Shown piece by piece: positions 1 through 4,299 of a stretch of 7,015 nucleotides of DNA; the first letter of the stretch is position 1, and the number at the start of each line of letters is the position of its first letter. The stretch spans positions 1 to 7,015 of the forward strand of contig JANYGR010000354.1 of assembly GCA_025359355.1 (NCBI GenBank), written 5' to 3'. This stretch comes from Bacteroidota bacterium. Lineage in GTDB: Bacteria > Bacteroidota > Bacteroidia > B-17B0 > Aurantibacillaceae. Below the pieces are notes generated by a model. That model was not told where the DNA came from and did not search any database. It worked only from the letters and a program-made list of their open reading frames with translations. Both the position numbers and the translations under genes were made by a program.

Positions 1-807
1 GCAAATCCTACACCTATGCCTAAACCGGTGGCAAGTTGCCGTACGGAAGTAATGGAAGGTATGGTAGTTGAGAATACTATTAATGCTGATGTTTTAGAGG
101 CGCGTAAAGGAGTTGTTGAATTTTTATTAATGAATCACCCGTTAGATTGCCCTGTTTGCGATCAAGCAGGCGAATGTGATTTACAAAACTTAGGTTACGG
201 ACATGGCGCTGCAACGACGCGTTACGAATTTCCTCGTCGCGAATTTGAACGCATTGATATTGGTAAGTATGTTCAGTTACACATGACGCGTTGTATTATG
301 TGTTTCCGTTGTGTAAAGGTTGCTGAGCAATTAACTGATAACCGTGTGCATGGTGTGATGCACCGTGGTGATGCCGCAGAGATTTCGACTTACATTGAAA
401 ATGTTATTGAAAATGAAATGTCAGGTAATGTCATTGATGTATGCCCAGTTGGCGCATTAACGGATAAAACATTTAGATTCAAATCGCGTGTATGGTTTAC
501 AAAACCTGTTGATGCTCATTGTGATTGTAAAAAATGTGCAGGTAAAGTTCGCTTATGGATGAAGGGTGATGATGTTCTTCGTGTTACGGCTCGTAAAGAC
601 CAATGGGGAGAAGCGGTAGATTTTATTTGTAACGAATGCCGTTTTGAGAAAAAGAAAACAAGTGATTGGAAAGTAGAAGGTCCATCGCACATTGCAAAAA
701 CAAGTGTGATTTCTCAAAACCATTACGAACATTTAAACGAATTAAAATTGCAAGTGATGAAACAACAGAAAGCACTTGGTTTTATGGATATTAATAAACG
801 ACCTTAA
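1..807 (+). CDS. nuoG: NADH-quinone oxidoreductase subunit G, short form, 5' end missing
   Basis: Iron-sulfur subunit of the peripheral arm of complex I, which relays electrons from NADH toward quinone. The frame is open from base 1, so the true start lies upstream; by comparison with E. coli NuoG about 55 residues are missing. Counting codon 1 as the first in the window, C13 in the ASCRTEV segment is the last ligand of the N-terminal [2Fe-2S] cluster. H46, C50, C53 and C59 form the Hx3Cx2Cx5C motif of the His-ligated N5 cluster. C98, C101, C104 and C148 (followed by Pro) form the next [4Fe-4S] site. A further cysteine group, C174, C176, C179, C210 and C213, follows, and the protein then ends. 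The large molybdopterin-oxidoreductase-like domain of E. coli NuoG is absent, as I recall for Bacteroidota NuoG. An internal ATG at 16 is not a plausible start because it would cut through the ferredoxin domain. Confidence 0.95.
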   Translation, partial: ANPTPMPKPVASCRTEVMEGMVVENTINADVLEARKGVVEFLLMNHPLDCPVCDQAGECDLQNLGYGHGAATTRYEFPRREFERIDIGKYVQLHMTRCIMCFRCVKVAEQLTDNRVHGVMHRGDAAEISTYIENVIENEMSGNVIDVCPVGALTDKTFRFKSRVWFTKPVDAHCDCKKCAGKVRLWMKGDDVLRVTARKDQWGEAVDFICNECRFEKKKTSDWKVEGPSHIAKTSVISQNHYEHLNELKLQVMKQQKALGFMDINKRP

Positions 808-810
808 ATT

Positions 811-907
811 AATTAGTCAGTTTGACAATGAGTCAATTTGACAATGAAGAAATATAAAGCTTACTAATTATCATTAACTAATTGACTAATTATCAAATCA
901 TCAAATT
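811..907. repeat. AT-rich spacer built of tandem and inverted repeats between nuoG and nuoH
   Basis: The 106-base gap between nuoG and nuoH is mostly repeats. A 16-base unit at 816-831 is repeated directly at 832-847 with one mismatch. The word ACTAATTATCA occurs at 863-873 and 885-895, ACTAATT also at 877-883, and ATCAAAT at 892-898 and 900-906. The two halves are also partly inverted: 811-822 pairs with 880-891 except for one G:T, and 835-841 pairs with 901-907, so the transcript could fold as an imperfect hairpin centred near 855. No gene and no convincing Bacteroidota-type promoter (TTTG / TAnnTTTG) is seen. The repeats are directly visible; any role is unknown. Confidence 0.75.
816..847. 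repeat. Two tandem copies of a 16-base unit
   Basis: Copies at 816-831 and 832-847 are identical except at the fifth base (G820 versus A836). The junction also holds a small inverted repeat, TTGAC at 822-826 and GTCAA at 832-836, around a five-base loop. The unit lies directly after the nuoG stop codon and well before the nuoH start. Confidence 0.85.
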
Positions 908-913
908 AAAAGA

Positions 914-1969
914 ATGACAGCATTTATAATATACAAAGCAATTATGTGTGGAGGAGTTTTCCTTCTTTGCTTAGCAGCAGCTGCTTATGCCACATTATGG
1001 GAAAGAAAATTTGCAGCGTTTTTGCAAGACAGAAAAGGACCTAGTCGCGCTGGTTGGGGCGGAATTTTGCAACCAGTAGCAGATGGTGTTAAAATGTTTA
1101 TGAAGGAAGAAATTATTCCTAACGTATCAAATCGTTCTTTATTTATCTTAGGACCAAGTTTGTTTATGATAACAGCTGTTATTACAAGTTCTGTTGTTCC
1201 ATGGGCTAAGCCTGTTATGATTGATGGACAAGTGTATGACATGCAAATCACAGATATTAATATTGGCGTGATCTATTTATTAGGTGTTGCTTCTATTGGT
1301 GTGTATGGTATTATGATTGGTGGTTGGTCATCAAATAATAAGTTTGCGTTGTTGGGTGCTGTTCGTGCATCGTCACAAATGATTAGTTATGAAATCCCCA
1401 TGGGCATTGCGTTAATTGCTTTAATTATTTCATCAGGAGGTTCTTTAAGTTTAAAAGAAATTGTAGAAGGACAAGATGCTGGTTTTGCTAATATTGTTTG
1501 GCAACCACTTGGCTTTTTAATTTTCTTTATTTGTGCATTAGCAGAAACTAATCGCGCACCCTTTGATTTACCGGAATGCGAAACTGAATTAGTGGGAGGT
1601 TATCATACAGAATATTCTTCTATGAAATTAGGGTTGTTTTTATTTGCGGAATACATCAATATGTTTATTTCTTCGGCAGTAATGGCAACGCTTTATTTTG
1701 GTGGTTATAATTTCCCATTTGCTCATGAGTTATATGAAAAACTAGGCTTAGCAGATGGTTCGGTGTGGATTTCTATAATAGGCTTTGGCGCGTTAATGAC
1801 AAAAATATTTGGTTTCATTTGTTTGTTTATGTGGATTCGTTGGACCTTACCTCGTTTCCGTTATGATCAATTAATGAATTTAGGTTGGAAATCATTATTA
1901 CCATTATCATTATTGAATTTAGCAATTACGGTAGTAGTAGAATATTTTAGAGGAAATATTAAATTTTAA
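914..1969 (+). CDS. nuoH: NADH-quinone oxidoreductase subunit H
   Basis: Integral membrane subunit (351 aa, usual length for the family) that forms the quinone-binding chamber with NuoB and NuoD and joins the peripheral arm to the proton-pumping arm. Visible hallmarks are the ERK motif at residues 30-32 with the following loop (FLQDRKGPSRAGWGG), the VRASSQMISYE segment, and the acidic loop AETNRAPFDLPECETELVGG starting at residue 210, followed by YHTEYSSMK. These are conserved NuoH/ND1 signatures close to the quinone entry. Hydrophobic segments run the full length, as expected for about eight transmembrane helices. The start at 914 gives a normal N-terminal helix. The leader is A-rich with no Shine-Dalgarno sequence. 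It ends 11 bases before nuoI, so the two are very likely co-transcribed. Confidence 0.98.
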   Translation: MTAFIIYKAIMCGGVFLLCLAAAAYATLWERKFAAFLQDRKGPSRAGWGGILQPVADGVKMFMKEEIIPNVSNRSLFILGPSLFMITAVITSSVVPWAKPVMIDGQVYDMQITDINIGVIYLLGVASIGVYGIMIGGWSSNNKFALLGAVRASSQMISYEIPMGIALIALIISSGGSLSLKEIVEGQDAGFANIVWQPLGFLIFFICALAETNRAPFDLPECETELVGGYHTEYSSMKLGLFLFAEYINMFISSAVMATLYFGGYNFPFAHELYEKLGLADGSVWISIIGFGALMTKIFGFICLFMWIRWTLPRFRYDQLMNLGWKSLLPLSLLNLAITVVVEYFRGNIKF

Positions 1970-1980
1970 AAACTTTAATA

Positions 1981-2586
1981 ATGCAATTAACTAATAGAAA
2001 AAAAGAGGTTTCATTTAAAGAGCAAAGCTTCGCTGAACGTATCTATTTACCTGCTATTTTGAAAGGTATGGTAATTACGGCAAGCCACTTATTTAAAAAA
2101 TCACCTACAATTAATTATCCTGATGTAAAGCGACCAATTGCTCCTGTATATCGTGGCCAACATGTATTAAAACGTGATGATGCTGGCGCAGAAAGATGTA
2201 CATCTTGTGGAATGTGTGCTGTGGCTTGTCCTGCAGAAGCAATTACCATGACTAGCGGCGAGCGTAAAAAAGGCGAAGAGCATTTGTATCGCGAAGAAAA
2301 ATACGCAGCTACTTATGAAATTAATATGTTACGTTGTATTTTTTGTGGCTTGTGTGAAGAGGCTTGTCCTAAAGAAGCCATTTTTTTAACAGATAGATTA
2401 GTAGATACAGAATTTGAACGAAACGATTTTGTGTATGGTAAAGATAAGTTGGTTGAAAAAATGAATGAACGTATAGACGTGACTAAACGCCAAACTTCAG
2501 CTGTTTTAGAATTTAAAAAAACATTAGGCTTAAAACACAACGAATTGTTCGACGCTCAAAAATTAAATAAAGGGAAACATCATTAA
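1981..2586 (+). CDS. nuoI: NADH-quinone oxidoreductase subunit I, 2x[4Fe-4S]
   Basis: Ferredoxin-like subunit (201 aa) carrying the two [4Fe-4S] clusters N6a and N6b that pass electrons to the terminal cluster in NuoB. Both binding motifs are complete: C73, C76, C79 and C83 followed by Pro, and C119, C122, C125 and C129 followed by Pro. As in this family, the fourth cysteine of each motif would ligate the opposite cluster. The N-terminal part (ILKGMVITASHLFKK, about residues 26-40) is the amphipathic stretch that rests on the membrane near NuoH. The C-terminal part, about residues 140-201, is charged and without further cysteines, somewhat longer than in E. coli NuoI (180 aa). Start at 1981 follows an AT-rich 11-base gap after nuoH. 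Confidence 0.97.
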   Translation: MQLTNRKKEVSFKEQSFAERIYLPAILKGMVITASHLFKKSPTINYPDVKRPIAPVYRGQHVLKRDDAGAERCTSCGMCAVACPAEAITMTSGERKKGEEHLYREEKYAATYEINMLRCIFCGLCEEACPKEAIFLTDRLVDTEFERNDFVYGKDKLVEKMNERIDVTKRQTSAVLEFKKTLGLKHNELFDAQKLNKGKHH

Positions 2587-2640
2587 TTTGAAAAATAGAA
2601 AAAAACAATTATAAATAAACAGATTTTGGTACGAGTGAAA

Positions 2641-2669
2641 AATCTTAAATCTTAAATCTTAAAATCTTT
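2641..2669. repeat. Heptamer tandem repeat upstream of nuoJ
   Basis: The unit AATCTTA occurs three times in a row at 2641-2647, 2648-2654 and 2655-2661, followed by a degenerate copy (AAATCTTT, 2662-2669). The array ends eight bases before the nuoJ ATG, so it would lie in the leader of nuoJ translation. The rest of the 91-base gap between nuoI and nuoJ is AT-rich, with no gene or clear promoter. I recall similar short arrays in Bacteroidota intergenic DNA but cannot check this here. Confidence 0.85.
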
Positions 2670-2677
2670 AAATACAC

Positions 2678-3220
2678 ATGTTAGGACTCACAATCACTCA
2701 ATGGCTTTTTGGAATATTATCGTTAATGGCAATTATGTTTGCGTTAATGGTTGTGTTTACTCGTAGCCCCGTAAACTCAGTATTATATTTAGTATTAACG
2801 TTCTTCTGTATAGCAGGACATTATTTATTATTAAATGCACAATTTTTAGCAGTCGTTCACATCGTCGTGTATGCGGGCGCTATCATGGTGTTGTTCTTAT
2901 TCATCATCATGCTCATGAATTTGAACACAGAGACTGAACAACAAAAACATATTATCGCTCGTATCATTTCAGGCGTTATAGGTGGGTTGTTATTGTTTGT
3001 AATGGTTGGCGCTTTAAAAGGAGCAGAACAAATAAACATAGTGCAAAGTGGCGCTTCGCAAATTGGCTTAGTAAAAAATTTAGGAAATGTGTTGTTTCAC
3101 GAATTTTTATTTCCATTTGAAGTTGCTTCTATTTTATTACTAGCCGCACTTGTAGGTGCTATTATGATTGGAAAGAGAGAACCAGCCTCCCCAACCCCTC
3201 CAAAGGAGGGGCTTTTGTAG
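2678..3220 (+). CDS. nuoJ: NADH-quinone oxidoreductase subunit J with a repeat-derived C-terminal tail
   Basis: Membrane subunit (180 aa; the E. coli protein is 184 aa) at the junction between the quinone site and the proton channels. The hallmark third helix is present: VVYAGAIMVLFLFIIMLMNL, with Tyr65 in the YAGAIMVLFLF core, the region where complex I makes its pi-bulge. About five hydrophobic helices are visible: residues 7-26, 31-53, 58-80, 91-112 and 145-164. After the last helix the protein reads GKRE (165-168) and then P-rich residues ending EGLL. Residues 170-180 are translated from a GC-rich palindromic repeat starting at 3184 and look like an acquired tail rather than ancestral sequence. 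The stop TAG at 3218-3220 differs from the TAA used by the other complete genes here. Confidence 0.96.
   Translation: MLGLTITQWLFGILSLMAIMFALMVVFTRSPVNSVLYLVLTFFCIAGHYLLLNAQFLAVVHIVVYAGAIMVLFLFIIMLMNLNTETEQQKHIIARIISGVIGGLLLFVMVGALKGAEQINIVQSGASQIGLVKNLGNVLFHEFLFPFEVASILLLAALVGAIMIGKREPASPTPPKEGLL
3184..3218. repeat. GC-rich palindromic repeat, copy 1, overlapping the end of nuoJ
   Basis: A GC-rich island in AT-rich DNA. CCCCTCC at 3195-3201 and GGAGGGG at 3205-3211 form a perfect seven-base stem with an AAA loop. Four T residues follow at 3213-3216, so it resembles a weak intrinsic terminator, although it lies inside the nuoJ coding region. It supplies the last codons of nuoJ. Its sequence matches the reverse complement of the element at 3289-3330, so the two are inverted copies of one family. 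The style resembles REP or BIME elements and GC-rich repeats I recall from Bacteroidota; family assignment is inferred. Confidence 0.8.
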
Positions 3221-3288
3221 AGCTGAAAAAAATAGATTAAAACAATTAACTTGAAAAATAAAATTAATAATAACAATTTAAAATAAAT

Positions 3289-3330
3289 CCAACTCCCCTC
3301 TCTTTTGCAGAGGGGTTGGGGGTAAGGCTT
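3289..3330. repeat. GC-rich palindromic repeat, copy 2, inverted, abutting the nuoK start
   Basis: CCCCTCT at 3295-3301 pairs with AGAGGGG at 3309-3315 around a seven-base loop. The stem extends through CCAA at 3289-3292 and TTGG at 3316-3319 past a two-base bulge. The element ends at the base before the nuoK ATG (3331). It is the inverted partner of the copy at 3184-3218: bases 3189-3200 are the exact reverse complement of 3310-3321 (12 bases), and AGCCT at 3184-3188 matches AGGCT at 3325-3329. The 70 bases between the copies are AT-rich and hold no gene. Confidence 0.85.
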
Positions 3331-3642
3331 ATGTTAAACGGAATTCCTATCAATTATTATATTATGCTTAGCGCGGTGTTATTTATCATTGGCGTAGTTG
3401 GCGTAATGGCTCGCAGAAATGCAATCATTGTATTTATGTGTATTGAATTAATGCTTAATGCAGTCAACTTATTATTAGTTGCATTTTCAACATTGCATAA
3501 CGATGCATCAGGACAAGTATTCGTATTCTTTATTATGGCAGTTGCTGCTGCTGAGGTTGCAGTTGGTCTAGCTATTTTGGCAATGGTGTATCGTAATTTC
3601 AAAACAGTTGATATAGATTTATTAGATAGATTAAAAGAATAA
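3331..3642 (+). CDS. nuoK: NADH-quinone oxidoreductase subunit K
   Basis: Small three-helix membrane subunit (103 aa, typical) next to NuoJ in the proton-translocating arm. The two buried glutamates needed for proton transfer are present at E39 (CIELMLNAVNL) and E75 (AAAEVAVGLAI); their spacing of 36 equals that of E36 and E72 in E. coli NuoK. The ATG at 3331 gives the normal N-terminus, MLNGIPINYY. An in-frame TTG at 3316 lies inside the GC-rich repeat and would add five unrelated residues, so it is not chosen. The hairpin just upstream may expose or hide the start; the bases TAAGG at 3323-3327 are only a weak ribosome-binding candidate. The stop TAA is one base before the start of the nucleotidyltransferase gene. 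G+C by hand over 3361-3600 is about 37%. Confidence 0.97.
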   Translation: MLNGIPINYYIMLSAVLFIIGVVGVMARRNAIIVFMCIELMLNAVNLLLVAFSTLHNDASGQVFVFFIMAVAAAEVAVGLAILAMVYRNFKTVDIDLLDRLKE

Positions 3643-3643
3643 A

Positions 3644-3958
3644 ATGAACATCATCGAAAAACATAAACAAGCGCTTGTTGAGCTTTGCAAAAAGCATCAT
3701 GTAAAAACATTGTATGTGTTTGGTTCTGCTTTGCGTGAGGATTTTAATGAAGAAAGCGATATGGATTTTTCGGTTGTTTATAATGATATAGATGTTTTAA
3801 AAGACCCTTTGGTTTATGGTAAAAATGCTTGGGATTTTACATTTGCTTTAGAAAAAGAATTTAAAAGGCATGTAGATTTAATATCAGAAGAAGCTATTAA
3901 AAACAGATTTTTTAAAATGGAACTCGATTTAACCAAACAATTATTATATGCAGCTTAA
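3644..3958 (+). CDS. mntA: MntA-like minimal nucleotidyltransferase, antitoxin of a HEPN/MNT module
   Basis: Soluble protein of 104 aa with the DNA polymerase beta-like minimal nucleotidyltransferase fold. The catalytic signature GSx10DxD is exact: G27, S28, then D39 and D41, and a likely third carboxylate is D78 in the RHVDLIS strand. In studied HepT-MntA systems the MNT protein acts as antitoxin by transferring AMP units from ATP to a tyrosine of the HEPN toxin. The usual glycine/arginine-rich stretch between GS and the DxD is replaced by ALREDFNEES, a style I associate with Bacteroidota members. The gene starts one base after the nuoK stop and its last 11 bases overlap the HEPN gene, implying translational coupling. 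It has no space for its own promoter except inside nuoK. Hand-counted G+C over 3661-3960 is about 30%, lower than nuoK. Its activity as antitoxin is inferred from motif and context. Confidence 0.88.
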   Translation: MNIIEKHKQALVELCKKHHVKTLYVFGSALREDFNEESDMDFSVVYNDIDVLKDPLVYGKNAWDFTFALEKEFKRHVDLISEEAIKNRFFKMELDLTKQLLYAA

Positions 3959-4298
3959 GGCATTGCAATATTTAGAAGAGATTTATATTGCCTGTTGCGA
4001 AATTGAAAAATATGCAAAAAACAAAACATACGCAGATTATAAAAATGATTCAATGTTCTCAAGTGCAGTTGAACGACAGCTTACAATTATTGGAGAGGCT
4101 ACAAACAAACTATCTAAAAATTGCGACATACATTTAAGAAGTGAAAGTGCGATTATTGCTTTGAGAAATAGAATAGTACATGAATACCAAAAACTAGAAG
4201 ATAAACAAATTTGGCAAATTATAAATACAGAACTGATTGATTTAAAAATAGAAGTTGAACAACTTATTAAAGATAACGAACATAACATAGAAAGATAA
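3948..4298 (+). CDS. hepT: HepT-like HEPN (DUF86) ribonuclease toxin
   Basis: All-helical HEPN-domain protein of 116 aa, normal for the DUF86/HepT family. The diagnostic Rx4HxY motif is intact: R73, H78 and Y80 in RNRIVHEY. R and H form the RNase active site in the dimer, and the tyrosine is the residue AMPylated by MntA in characterised homologues. The upstream segment VERQLTIIGEATNKLS (about residues 41-56) is the second conserved helix. Known members cleave RNA, in at least one case tRNA, and inhibit growth when not neutralised; the target here is unknown. The ATG lies within the last codons of the nucleotidyltransferase gene (11-base overlap), so antitoxin is translated first. The stop is one base before the nuoL start. 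Hand-counted G+C over 3961-4290 is about 28%, the lowest stretch I counted. No nuo family is known to me to include this protein. Confidence 0.9.
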   Translation: MQLKALQYLEEIYIACCEIEKYAKNKTYADYKNDSMFSSAVERQLTIIGEATNKLSKNCDIHLRSESAIIALRNRIVHEYQKLEDKQIWQIINTELIDLKIEVEQLIKDNEHNIER

Positions 4299-4299
4299 C

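Noticed and set aside
16..807. ATG at 16 as a complete start of nuoG
   Set aside because: The frame is open to base 1 and the residues before and after belong to the [2Fe-2S] domain, which would be cut off; the gene is partial at its 5' end.
811..907. CRISPR-like array in the nuoG-nuoH spacer
   Set aside because: Repeat units are adjacent or overlapping with no regular unique spacers, and there are no cas genes.
985..1251. Open frame on the minus strand inside nuoH
   Set aside because: Antisense shadow of a well-conserved gene, with no recognisable domain; the same applies to minus-strand frames at 2313-2540, 2857-3039, 3357-3602, 4037-4318 and 6280-6480.
3195..3216. Strong intrinsic terminator after nuoJ
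   Set aside because: The stem is followed by only four T residues, lies inside the coding region, and a matching inverted copy follows, so a repeat element explains it better; weak attenuation remains possible.
3316..3330. TTG start for nuoK giving a 108-residue protein
   Set aside because: The extra codons come from the GC-rich repeat; ATG 3331 gives the usual NuoK length and N-terminus.
3573..3579. Possible internal promoter for the toxin-antitoxin pair within nuoK (TATTTTG)
   Set aside because: It is one base short of the Bacteroidota TAnnTTTG motif, has no clear TTTG partner upstream, and is explained by the conserved nuoK codons.
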